A stretch of DNA of 64,000 nucleotides from JACKHO01 sp041398745 (GTDB lineage Bacteria; Planctomycetota; Planctomycetia; Planctomycetales; Planctomycetaceae): positions 248,001 through 312,000 of the forward strand of contig JAWKUB010000006.1 in NCBI GenBank assembly GCA_041398745.1, written 5' to 3'. This document shows positions 26,585 through 34,655 of this stretch, piece after piece. The notes beneath the pieces were generated by a model. It was not told where the DNA came from, did no database searches, and was given only the letters and a program-made list of their open reading frames with translations. Both the position numbers and the translations under genes were made by a program. The first letter of the stretch is position 1. The number at the start of each line of letters is the position of its first letter.

Positions 26585-26846
26585 CTCCGCCCCAGCACCC
26601 CGCAGCTCGCCTTGAAGAAGGATTTCGATCCGCCCTATCGCGTTCGACCGGTGTCGAAAGCACCTCGAAATGCGAAGGGCTCGCTGCATCGACTCTGACG
26701 AGTCGAGTAAGTCGCCTCCCCCCTTGGGACAATCTGAAGTTCTGCCCGATTGGATGCAGTGCATCGCTGAAGTGCATTGGAAAAGCGACAGTCACGAGGA
26801 CTGCCGCTGGGAGTAGAACTCGATGCCGTCATCCATCGAGCGAATT

Positions 26847-27083
26847 TTAGGCTTCTCGGGATTCGACGTGGCGGGTTGCCAACTCAAGGAGTCGCATCGC
26901 TTGCGGAAGCTCGGCCAAGCTGAGGGATGATGTGTACTTCCATTCATCGCCATCGCGAAAGCGTTTTTGAAGACTGACCGAGCGAACGGTTCGCTTGTCG
27001 CCATCATTGTCGATTTCGTGAGCGAATATGGAGACAGAAACGAAGCCAATGCGAAACACTTTTTCGGGATGCTTTTCAGCCAT
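26847..27083 (-). CDS. Small orphan protein, paralogue 2 of an island family
   Basis: 78 residues; ATG 27083 follows GAGGAAAACC. The sequence contains FRIGFVSVSIFAHE, then SVSLQKRFRDGDEWKYTSS, then AELPQAMRLLELATRHV. It aligns by eye with the products at 19049 and 27419. It is on the opposite strand to the other two copies. No function is known to me. Confidence 0.7.
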   Translation of the reverse strand: MAEKHPEKVFRIGFVSVSIFAHEIDNDGDKRTVRSVSLQKRFRDGDEWKYTSSLSLAELPQAMRLLELATRHVESREA

Positions 27084-27307
27084 GGTTTTCCTCATTGTGG
27101 AAGGATCGAGTTGCAAGCCTATGACGGCGGCCAGAGGTGCAAGCAGATTGCCACAGTTGAGGTGCTGGCGCAACGTGTAATTGCGTGGGGTGGTGCTGGC
27201 AGTCTTCTCAGCTTAGCAATCCGGTCTCTAATGCGGTCAAGGCGTGCTCGCTTGCTGGCGTCACCATCGGTTGCCTTCGCTGACCACTCGGCAACCGGGG
27301 ACGCCAG

Positions 27308-27321
27308 GCCGAATATTCGGC
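27308..27321. repeat. 14-bp perfect palindrome
   Basis: GCCGAATATTCGGC lies in the 335-bp gap between the two divergent family genes (27084-27418), 98 bp before the 27419 start. It is suitable as a dimeric repressor site. No other feature is seen in this gap. Confidence 0.35.
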
Positions 27322-27418
27322 ACGCTCGACAGCCTGTGACCGCGAGCTGCGGATTGCTGGCTGAAAACTGCCTTCGCACCAGCGAACGGCACTTTTACTT
27401 TCTTCCCAATTTATCCGT

Positions 27419-27718
27419 ATGGCACACGCCAACGACGAGGCATCGCGTCCCGCCTCACCCCAATCGGACGCCACATCATCGGCCCCGTCCTTCAAACTGA
27501 AGGATGGTCCCCTCTCCGTCAGTGTCTTTGCCAAGAGCAAAGGGCAAGGGGAGGTTCACTTGTTCGTCGTCCCTGAGCGGGCGTATCGGAACAAGGACAA
27601 GCAGTGGGTCTCCACGCACATTTTGCATGAAGAAGACCTGCTCCGCATGAGTCTGTTGCTCATGAAGACGTACGCCCAGCTACGTCACAAAACTGAAGAA
27701 GGCTCGAGTTCGAAGTAG
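27419..27718 (+). CDS. Small orphan protein, paralogue 3 of an island family
   Basis: 99 residues. After a 25-residue polar N-terminal tail come FKLKDGPLSVSVFAKSKG, then VPERAYRNKDKQWVSTHIL, then DLLRMSLLLMKTYAQLRH. This is the same strand-strand-W.ST-helix pattern as the copies at 19049 and 26847. It is followed immediately by an intrinsic terminator, so it is a single-gene unit. Confidence 0.68.
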   Translation: MAHANDEASRPASPQSDATSSAPSFKLKDGPLSVSVFAKSKGQGEVHLFVVPERAYRNKDKQWVSTHILHEEDLLRMSLLLMKTYAQLRHKTEEGSSSK

Positions 27719-27738
27719 AACGGAGACCTCTTCACCTC

Positions 27739-27774
27739 GCCCACGGCTGATTCCTGTCGGTCGTGGGCTTTCTT
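27739..27774 (+). terminator. Intrinsic terminator
   Basis: GCCCACG ... CGTGGGC (stem arms 27739-27745 and 27762-27768) followed by a T-rich tail. Its sequence closely resembles the next terminator at 28423. Confidence 0.75.
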
Positions 27775-27796
27775 AATTGTTTCCCCACTATTCAAC

Positions 27797-28018
27797 ATGA
27801 ACTCTCAACCAAGCGCAAGCGAAATCGACTTCGATTCAATGATTCAGTTCGAGGCCGGTGAACTCAGTGATGACGCCGTCATCGATCTGTTCCAGCGCCT
27901 CATCAACAGCGGAGCGGTCTGGCGTCTCCAGGGATTCTACGGACGATTCGCCCGTGACCTCATCGACAACGGCTACTGCACTCTGCCGAAGGAGCATCCC
28001 TTCCCCGCTGGGTCATGA
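27797..28018 (+). CDS. Small acidic orphan protein
   Basis: 73 residues, acidic in its first half. The sequence GELSDDAVIDLFQRLINSGAVWRLQG, then YGRFARDLIDNGYC, resembles small phage and element-encoded proteins of the DUF7417 type. Its stop overlaps the next start (ATGA), implying coupling with the HTH gene. The role is unknown. Confidence 0.6.
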   Translation: MNSQPSASEIDFDSMIQFEAGELSDDAVIDLFQRLINSGAVWRLQGFYGRFARDLIDNGYCTLPKEHPFPAGS

Positions 28019-28404
28019 AGCAGAGCACGTACATCAACGGCCAAGTCGACCACCTGCTGGATCAAGTGGTGGACCTGCTCCCCGATTCGCCTGATCTCAA
28101 TCTCGACGAACTGACCGAGGGCCTACGCTCTCGGTTCCAGGCGATTCTCGCTGAACGTCGATCAGTCTGGACGCCACCAGAACTCGCTCAGGAATGGGGA
28201 GTCAGCCCTGACAAAATCCTGGACTGGATTCGATCTGGCGAGCTTCCGGCAATGAATTTGGCGACAACCCAGAACGGACGTCCGCGTTATCGCATCGATC
28301 AGGATGGTGTCGAAACGTTCAAGCGTCGCAGGGCCAATCACTCCCCTACTCCCAAACAAACCCGCAAACGAAAACCACCGGCAGACGTGATCGAGTTCTT
28401 CTAA
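28015..28404 (+). CDS. MerR/excisionase-like HTH protein
   Basis: 129 residues. Residues about 55-110 read VWTPPELAQEWGVSPDKILDW, then RSGELPAMNL, then RPRYRID, the typical winged-helix excisionase/HTH_17 layout. A basic C-terminal tail (KQTRKRKPP) could add DNA contacts. It may direct excision with the island integrase or regulate nearby genes. It is translationally coupled to the small acidic protein upstream and followed by a terminator. Confidence 0.7.
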   Translation: MKQSTYINGQVDHLLDQVVDLLPDSPDLNLDELTEGLRSRFQAILAERRSVWTPPELAQEWGVSPDKILDWIRSGELPAMNLATTQNGRPRYRIDQDGVETFKRRRANHSPTPKQTRKRKPPADVIEFF

Positions 28405-28422
28405 CCTCCGCCACGTCACTTC

Positions 28423-28457
28423 TCCCACGGCTGACCTCGGTTGGTCGTGGGATCTTT
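28423..28457 (+). terminator. Intrinsic terminator, copy similar to 27739
   Basis: TCCCACG ... CGTGGGA (28423-28429 and 28446-28452) followed by TCTTTATC. The loop sequence ggctgacctc is also close to that of the terminator at 27739. Confidence 0.7.
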
Positions 28458-28477
28458 ATCATTTTCCACATCATTCT

Positions 28478-28930
28478 ATGGGACAATACTTCAAAGCCGT
28501 TAACACACAGAAACAGGAATACGTCTGCCCGTGGTGCATTGGAGGTGGAGCCAAACTCTGGGAGTGGGCCGCCAATCCCCAGGGATCTATTTTCACTCTG
28601 CTGCTGCGGAAGAGCTCAGAAACCGGCGGCGGCGATATTGGTCATGTCGGCCCGCAAATAATCGAGTTGACTGAAACATCGTCACTGTCGGACGTAGTCG
28701 CCCAGGCGATTGCCCGCGAAGGGTTGCCAATCGACATTCCACCGGAATCGATCATCGGACGCTGGGCCGGTGATCCGGTTTTTCTCGTCGGCGACTACGA
28801 TACCTCACACCTCTATCGATGGGCGAAGTCGTATCGCAACATTTCCGAGCCGCTGGTGGATGTCTGGAACAAGTTCATTGAACTCGACGAACTGAAACTC
28901 CAGTTCAGCCCCTGCGACTCCTGCGGATAG
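28478..28930 (+). CDS. Conserved-type hypothetical protein (MGQYFKAVN family)
   Basis: 150 residues. The start MGQYFKAVNTQKQEYVCPW followed by GGGAKLWEWAAN is a pattern I associate with small hypothetical proteins of many bacteria and mobile elements; no activity is known. A middle GGGD and a later RWAGDPVFLVGDYD complete the domain. It ends with a Cys-rich tail (CDSCG). It is a single-gene unit between two terminators. Confidence 0.65.
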   Translation: MGQYFKAVNTQKQEYVCPWCIGGGAKLWEWAANPQGSIFTLLLRKSSETGGGDIGHVGPQIIELTETSSLSDVVAQAIAREGLPIDIPPESIIGRWAGDPVFLVGDYDTSHLYRWAKSYRNISEPLVDVWNKFIELDELKLQFSPCDSCG

Positions 28931-28946
28931 TTCCGCTTCGCAAACT

Positions 28947-28985
28947 AGCCCCGTCAGTTTCACAAAAGGCTGTCGGGGCTTTTTT
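28947..28985 (+). terminator. Intrinsic terminator
   Basis: AGCCCCG (28947-28953) and CGGGGCT (28974-28980) with six T. It closes the 28478 gene. Confidence 0.8.
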
Positions 28986-29215
28986 CGTGCTGCGCCCTCG
29001 GGCGTCCACGGCTAACGCAGCCAGTGTTCTCCGCCATGAATGGCGTCGGCTCCAAAGAGCCTCCCCGTGCCGGGCTGCGAATCGGAAACCAGATGAGCCA
29101 AGAAGAAATCGAATGCAACGCAAGTAAACCCGGCACAGAACACCAGGCTGCAATCGCAGATGGCTTGATGATTCAAATGAATAACGCCGGTGTCGGTGGG
29201 CTCGCCGAGGTCAAA

Positions 29216-29662
29216 TCAGGCTCCGGACCAGCTTCGACGTGGAAGCAGCGATTGTACGTCTTCCACTTGTTCCTCGTTGAGATAGCGAAATCCTTGAGGC
29301 GGCTGGAACTGCGGCCATATCTTACGAAGATGGTCGAGTGCAACCGGCTTCGAGAATAACATCGGGTCACGTAAGACAATTCCAACTGCTTGGTTGCTGT
29401 CGGCAAAGTAAGAATCGTATTCCTTCTTCGTAACAGCCGCGTGAATCTTGGCATGCTTCCACATGTCGCGGACACCGTCAACGCGAATTTCAGAGATTCG
29501 GGCAATGCCTCGAAGTTGCATCTCCGGTGTAGTGGCGTAAATTGCCACCCACTCACTTGTCAGTCCTCGAGGCTGACGTCGCCGAAGTTCAATCGTTTTC
29601 TCGCCAGAAAAAATCTTCGCAACAAATCTTGGGTGAATCGACAAGAACAACATCTGCAGCAT
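29216..29662 (-). CDS. ASCH-domain protein
   Basis: 148 residues; ATG 29662 follows CAGGGAAG, 10 bp behind the GNAT-PIN stop. The start LFLSIHPRFVAKIFSGEKTI followed by ELRRR is the ASCH hallmark (S.hP.....I..G.K..E.R), a PUA-like fold that binds RNA or modified nucleotides; LRGIARISEIRV and GIVLRDPMLF continue it. It is cotranscribed with the GNAT-PIN fusion. Combinations of acetyltransferase, PIN RNase and ASCH domains suggest action on RNA or translation; the substrate is unknown. Confidence 0.8.
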   Translation of the reverse strand: MLQMLFLSIHPRFVAKIFSGEKTIELRRRQPRGLTSEWVAIYATTPEMQLRGIARISEIRVDGVRDMWKHAKIHAAVTKKEYDSYFADSNQAVGIVLRDPMLFSKPVALDHLRKIWPQFQPPQGFRYLNEEQVEDVQSLLPRRSWSGA

Positions 29663-29672
29663 CTTCCCTGAG

Positions 29673-31766
29673 CTACTTTTGTGATGATCCGGCCACATAG
29701 AGATCGAAAAACAGAGCATCATCGATTTCCACTGGCGAAGGAAAGGTATAGTTGAATTTCCCGTGTTGCTCCAACACTTCTTGCACCAAGTTCCAATTAA
29801 GGGGTTTTCGGAACAACTCGGTGTTGTTGAACTCCAGGGCCATCAGTTGGCCATCTTCAGACTTGGCCGTCTGCAAAATGTCCCTCCATTCATACACTCC
29901 AAATCGCCGAAACTTCCGGAACAGGCTTTTCGGACGGCCAATCTCAACACCAGTTAGTTGGGAACAGGCACGAATCATCTTTGATCCGTGTGCATTTCCG
30001 TCGCTCACATACCACAGAATTCGACCGTGATTGTGAAGTACTTTGGGCTTGATGGCTCGATAGTAGACCGAATTGGGATTCAAAACGAGATCAGTATTGG
30101 CAGCCCAAAGCCGTCCACTGGCAAGGCGACCATCGAAGAGGTCCGTGGCCCAGTCAGGTTGAATCGGCACGATAAACGAAGAGACTTTTGTTCCGCTGAT
30201 CTTTCCTGGCCAAATAAGACTCTCAAGCTCAAGAACCTGTTCTGATTCAGCGAATTCGAGACCACAAGTCAAGTTGTCGATGTTCTGTGTAAGTTGACTT
30301 CCCTCCAAACCCAATTCGATCGTCAGGTCATTAAGCCGTTCCTTGGCCTTGGATGCTGGGATGACTTCACCGAGTGTCAATTTCACCCAAGTTCCGTTGA
30401 AGGGTAAGATTCTCTGCTCCCGAAGTGCCTGCTGCACCGTCGGCACAATCGCCGAATCGGAGATCCGGGTGAATACGCGGCCTGCATCAGCCGCCTGTTT
30501 CACGACTGTTGCGAGTACCGCCCGCACAACAGTATTCCCCAACCGTGTGTTCTGATCCTTTCGCCGAATCCGGAAGAGACGAATATCACACGTATCGCTT
30601 CTACTGCTGTCGAGGACATACAAGACCAGCGGTGTTCCGTCTGGTCCATCGACCACCCTGCATGCGAACTCGTCAGGATTGGCGAATACTCTGTTTAGAG
30701 TCCTCGTCAAATCCCCCTTCTTCTCGTCACCTGATGAAACGTGAAAGACGTCGGTTAGAGACTCAGCATCCGATGAACGCCGAGTCAGATGAACGTTAGT
30801 TCCAATAAGCCTGTCGCGCTGGTACTCATGTTCGTTGCGGATTTCTTCGAATCGTGCAACCACATCGGCAGGACGCTCTACTGTCACCCCATGGGCGGCA
30901 TAAATCGTATCGTTGTGCTCCAAGAGTCGTTGGTCCCGTGTAACGAATACATCACACCCCGCAGCAACCGTCCATGCGAGTTGTCGCTGATCGGCTTTGT
31001 CGCGTTCCGAGAGTCCTCGACCACAAATTGATTCAATGCTCAAGACGGCGTTGCTGAAGATTTCCGAGTCTGCGGAAACACATTCGTACCGGCGAGCAGA
31101 GGACATTCGTTCCACACGTTGTCCCGAGTCCGGGTTTCGTTGTATTTCATTAAACAGCTCAGGAGTGACTTGTAGGCGAATCTCCGGTTGGAGCCAGTCT
31201 GCAGTTAATCCGAGGCTCTCGTCTGCTTCCTTTCTGTTGGGATCGAGCATGTCGTAGAAAACGTTGGCGTCCACCACGAGCGTCAATGCTCCATCGTTCG
31301 CGTCTTCGAGCTCTGAGAAGAGGGTTTTATGGGGATGAGCAATCCAGAAGTATGTTAGTTCGTGGCCATCTTTGCTGTGCCCCACCTTTTCTTTGATTGC
31401 ATGAAAACCAAGACTTGGCCAGATTTTCCAGACGGGAAAATCCCGTCGGCAGTAGAGTCCGATTCCGTGGAATGACTTTGTTGTAGTCTTTAGCTCGGAA
31501 ATCAATGCACGAGCAACGCCGGTGCCTCGATGTGATTGCGCGACGCACAGGTGAGTGATGCGAACGCAAGATGATTTTGTCGTAAAGAACAGCAGGTATC
31601 CGACAAGTTCGTCGTTTTCAAAAGCGCCCAGTATCTGGCGCCGCATAGCCCGCTCAGCGAATGCACCGTTTGGGAAATAGCCCAAGTAGTCGCTGTTTTC
31701 CCGCCATAGCGACTTGACAGTATCAATATGTGTCGAGTCAGCGGTGATATGTGAGATTGTAGCCAT
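29673..31766 (-). CDS. GNAT acetyltransferase-PIN domain fusion protein
   Basis: 697 residues; ATG 31766 follows GGAGGGCAAGA. Residues 1-145 are a GNAT domain with the acetyl-CoA loop QSHRGTGVARAL (77-88). Residues about 160-300 are a PIN-like RNase domain: LVVDANVFYDML with D166, an acidic middle helix (SERDKADQRQ) and CDVFVTRDQRLL with D272 and D278. The remaining 390 residues are unassigned but contain IRLFRIRRKD and LPFNGTWVKLTLG, suggesting a third folded domain. The fusion with an ASCH partner gene 10 bp downstream looks like a toxin or defence operon; this is inference. Confidence 0.8.
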   Translation of the reverse strand: MATISHITADSTHIDTVKSLWRENSDYLGYFPNGAFAERAMRRQILGAFENDELVGYLLFFTTKSSCVRITHLCVAQSHRGTGVARALISELKTTTKSFHGIGLYCRRDFPVWKIWPSLGFHAIKEKVGHSKDGHELTYFWIAHPHKTLFSELEDANDGALTLVVDANVFYDMLDPNRKEADESLGLTADWLQPEIRLQVTPELFNEIQRNPDSGQRVERMSSARRYECVSADSEIFSNAVLSIESICGRGLSERDKADQRQLAWTVAAGCDVFVTRDQRLLEHNDTIYAAHGVTVERPADVVARFEEIRNEHEYQRDRLIGTNVHLTRRSSDAESLTDVFHVSSGDEKKGDLTRTLNRVFANPDEFACRVVDGPDGTPLVLYVLDSSRSDTCDIRLFRIRRKDQNTRLGNTVVRAVLATVVKQAADAGRVFTRISDSAIVPTVQQALREQRILPFNGTWVKLTLGEVIPASKAKERLNDLTIELGLEGSQLTQNIDNLTCGLEFAESEQVLELESLIWPGKISGTKVSSFIVPIQPDWATDLFDGRLASGRLWAANTDLVLNPNSVYYRAIKPKVLHNHGRILWYVSDGNAHGSKMIRACSQLTGVEIGRPKSLFRKFRRFGVYEWRDILQTAKSEDGQLMALEFNNTELFRKPLNWNLVQEVLEQHGKFNYTFPSPVEIDDALFFDLYVAGSSQK

Positions 31767-31882
31767 TCTTGCCCTCCAGCGTTCTTTTAACGATGTCTGG
31801 AGGACGATGACAAGCCAAGGGCAGTCACGAAACGCGTGTTGACCTGTCTCAGTCCATTCTTGCCCTGCTCTCCCGGTTGAAC

Positions 31883-32086
31883 GCGGTCACGACATAGTTC
31901 ATTGATCGCCGCAATATGGGGCTGAACGGCGGTTGATCGAAGCGTGGACGGTTCACGGGTCAGCCAATGAACGGCTGGGGACGCAGTTCTGGACTCGACG
32001 ACTCCCCTCTTTCCCCATTCATGGACGCGGTCAATGACCGGGTCATGGATGAGTCATGATCGGGGTGGTTGGCCGGCGGTCAATGA
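31883..32086. repeat. Iteron-like GCGGTCAATGA repeats
   Basis: Four related copies occur in the 392-bp gap before the HTH/initiator genes: GCGGTCAC (31883), GCGGTTGATCGA (31929), and exact GCGGTCAATGA at 32027-32037 and 32076-32086, all in one orientation. Extra TCATTGA/CAATGAAC half-copies lie between them. Direct repeats beside a replication initiator are typical of plasmid-like origins. Confidence 0.5.
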
Positions 32087-32158
32087 ACTTCGGCCATGAT
32101 TTTCTTGGACGGGGTGGTGACCTGGGGTATGCTAGTGGCGTTACTCCCCCACCCCTTT

Positions 32159-32707
32159 ATGAAACAGTTTCTCACAGTCAAAGATGCCGCCGCACTCGTG
32201 GGCAAGTCGGAATCGACGATTAAGCGGTTGATTCACGATGTGGTGCAGACAGAAGGCCACCCTGACCGCGAATCGATTCAGCCGTCCGTCGATGAACTGG
32301 CGGCCAAGCGGGCGGCGGGTGAGCTGTATGCGTGGCGGATTGAGCGGGAGTTTCTGTTGCAGCGACTTCCCAAAGAGCCGGAACAGAAGCCAAAAACTCG
32401 CAAAGCAGACTCCCCTATCGATGAACTCTCTTCACCACTGATTGAGGTGTTGCGGGAGCAGTTGCAGTCGAAGGATCGCCAAATTGAAACCCTCGAAAAA
32501 CAGCTCGACCGTAAGGATGAGCAAATTGGGAACCAGAATGAACGCATGCGTGAGCAGAACATCTTGATGAAGGAACTGCAGCAGCGGCTTTCTATTGCGG
32601 CTCCGGCATCACCAGCAGAAGTTGTGATGGAGCCGAAGCAGGGGACTGATCGCAACCGTTCTTTCTGGCTGCGTGAGTTCCACTTATTCGGTCGGTCACG
32701 TTCTTAG
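32159..32707 (+). CDS. HTH protein with C-terminal coiled coil
   Basis: 182 residues from ATG 32159. Residues 1-60 form a MerR-like helix-turn-helix (FLTVKDAAALVGKSESTIKRL). Residues about 95-145 are a long coiled coil (LQSKDRQIETLEKQLDRKDE). It lies 21 bp upstream of the initiator-like gene and downstream of the iteron-like repeats, so it may be a copy-control, partition or origin-binding factor. A frame extending to ATG 32096 exists but crosses the repeat region. Confidence 0.65.
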   Translation: MKQFLTVKDAAALVGKSESTIKRLIHDVVQTEGHPDRESIQPSVDELAAKRAAGELYAWRIEREFLLQRLPKEPEQKPKTRKADSPIDELSSPLIEVLREQLQSKDRQIETLEKQLDRKDEQIGNQNERMREQNILMKELQQRLSIAAPASPAEVVMEPKQGTDRNRSFWLREFHLFGRSRS

Positions 32708-32728
32708 GTATGACCGCGTTCCCTTCCC

Positions 32729-34156
32729 ATGCCTGAGTCCAAATCACAGCATCGGCAATCGGTGGAGCCGTTTCAGGGGTTTGAGCCGCTGACGGCGAAC
32801 TATGTGTATTGCCCGAATCAATTCTTTGACGTGCTGCTGCCGCATGGTTCGCGGGGATGCGTTCGACTGGTCGCGTACTTGCTGCGGCGGACGTTGGGAT
32901 GGCTCGATGCCAATGGCGAACCGATTGAGCAGGAGATCGCCGTCACTTGGCGGGAGTTGATTGAGCACGCGGGCATCAGTCGGGGAGCCCTGAAGGATGC
33001 GTTGACCGAGGCCATGGCCGGTGGGTTCATCGATGAGCTGCGGTCAGGGAAGTCCAAGACCAGCGGATCAGCAGGTCAATCAGGCCAGTACCGCCTGAAG
33101 TGGGGGAGCGCTACGGAATATGTGAAATCACCCGCAGACTTCGACGGTTTCTATGCCGGGGAAGGACATCGTACCCCCGTGCCGAATGCGTTCTTTGATC
33201 GCGTTGTGCCCGTCGAGCCATTGGCGGTCACGAAGGTTGTGGGAACAGTGTTGCGTCACACAATTGGATACCAGAACCAGTTCGGTGGACGGCGTTCATC
33301 GGCACCGTTGTCGTATCAGTTGATCGCCAACTATGCCCGGCTCAGCAATGGCAAGACCCTATCACAGGCAATCCAGAGTGCGGAATCAGCGGGATACATT
33401 CAGCGAATTGAATCCGGAATCTTCAGTCCTGACGTGTCGCAACAACAGGCCACGATTTACGGCGTTCGCTGGCTTCAGGCAGCGAACAACTGCGAAATCG
33501 GTTCAAAAATCCCAGTAGAGACCAATCGGTCCAAAATCCCCAGTAGGAACGGTTCAAAAACCCCAGCAGAACATCGGTTCAAAAACCCCAGCAGTAAAAA
33601 GACAACCAACAAAGACACTCTGAAACAACAACCGGCTGCTGCCTGGAAAGAGGGGATTCGATTGCTGATCGAGGCGGGGTTAGATCGTGGCAGCGCTACG
33701 AAGCTCGTGAAGCAGCAGGGGATGGATGTTGTCCGAAATCAACTGGACTGGCTCGATGCTCGCAATCCGACGGAGAACCGCGTCGGGATGTTGCGAAAGG
33801 CGATTGCAGAGAACTGGGAGAAGCCGCAGTCGATTGTGCAGCAGGAACGACGCAAGGCCATTCGCCAGCGGCAACGGCAACAGGATGTTCAGCAGGTTCA
33901 GGAAGATGCTCAGATCAAGCAGCAACGCGCGGACCGTCAGGCTCGTCAGCAGCAGTTGTTGACGGAGTGGGGGAGTGCGTCGCTCGCAGATCGTCGTCGT
34001 TGGATTGCGGCGGCGGTCGAACGTGAAACCAGTTTGCGGCTGGCGGACATCATTCGGCGGGAGGCGGTTGAGACGACGAAACCGCACTTCCAGGTGCTGG
34101 AGTCGATTGCCGTGGAACGGCAGTTGCCTCGTATTGTGCAGAGTGAGAATTGTTGA
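32729..34156 (+). CDS. Replication-initiator-like twin winged-helix protein
   Basis: 475 residues. Two similar winged-helix regions are visible: residues about 15-125 (VYCPNQFFDVLLPHGSRGCV, then VTWRELIEHAGISRGALKDA) and about 145-255 (VPNAFFDRVVPVEPLAVTKV, then YQLIANYARLSNGKTLSQAI). Each has an N-terminal PNxFFD motif. A Ser/Lys-rich linker with repeated SKIP/SKTP units (about 255-295) follows, then a helical Arg/Gln-rich end. The arrangement resembles plasmid and phage replication initiators or replisome organisers. A 500-bp non-coding region with direct and inverted repeats follows. Confidence 0.65.
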   Translation: MPESKSQHRQSVEPFQGFEPLTANYVYCPNQFFDVLLPHGSRGCVRLVAYLLRRTLGWLDANGEPIEQEIAVTWRELIEHAGISRGALKDALTEAMAGGFIDELRSGKSKTSGSAGQSGQYRLKWGSATEYVKSPADFDGFYAGEGHRTPVPNAFFDRVVPVEPLAVTKVVGTVLRHTIGYQNQFGGRRSSAPLSYQLIANYARLSNGKTLSQAIQSAESAGYIQRIESGIFSPDVSQQQATIYGVRWLQAANNCEIGSKIPVETNRSKIPSRNGSKTPAEHRFKNPSSKKTTNKDTLKQQPAAAWKEGIRLLIEAGLDRGSATKLVKQQGMDVVRNQLDWLDARNPTENRVGMLRKAIAENWEKPQSIVQQERRKAIRQRQRQQDVQQVQEDAQIKQQRADRQARQQQLLTEWGSASLADRRRWIAAAVERETSLRLADIIRREAVETTKPHFQVLESIAVERQLPRIVQSENC

Positions 34157-34222
34157 TCAAAACTCATTACATGACGCGAAACTGCGGCTGACTTTTCGCT
34201 GATGCGGAACGTGTCCCCTGAA

Positions 34223-34252
34223 CGGGTCACGCTGCGGGTCGAGTAACGGGTC
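34223..34252. repeat. Three CGGGTC direct repeats, 12-bp period
   Basis: CGGGTC begins at 34223, 34235 and 34247, exactly 12 bp apart, just after the initiator-like gene. The short regular spacing resembles a small iteron array. Confidence 0.45.
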
Positions 34253-34329
34253 GCAGAAAGCGAACCCTTGCACCGCTCGGACAAGCCGAGAAGCGGACAC
34301 CATGATGAGGGCGTCGCGTCGACGGGCTT

Positions 34330-34398
34330 TGCCCGCGACCCGCGGAGCTGCCGACGACGCCGAGGGACCGGCTGCGACATCTCCGCGGGTCGCGGGCA
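34330..34398. repeat. 18-bp perfect inverted repeat, GC-rich
   Basis: TGCCCGCGACCCGCGGAG (34330-34347) and its exact reverse complement (34381-34398) with a 33-bp spacer. It lies in the non-coding stretch 34157-34655 after the initiator-like gene. There is no T-run; a cruciform, origin or transfer-origin role is possible. Confidence 0.6.
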
Positions 34399-34655
34399 CC
34401 GGCTCCTACCGTCGCCTCAGCCCCCGACGCTCCGCCGCACACCTCAGACGGCTTTCGGAGAAAGTCATACCTCCTTGTCACCATTAGCCGGGGTGAACGC
34501 AACTGTCTCATGTCCCAAGCATTGCGTCATCGCCAAGGGCACTGTCGCGGGTGATTCAGTATTGCGTCGCCCGAAGAATGTGTTAAAATCCGCAGAATTG
34601 TCTCGACCGACTTATTCCATTCGATATCGTATCCTAATTATCAGCTCGGAGCGTA

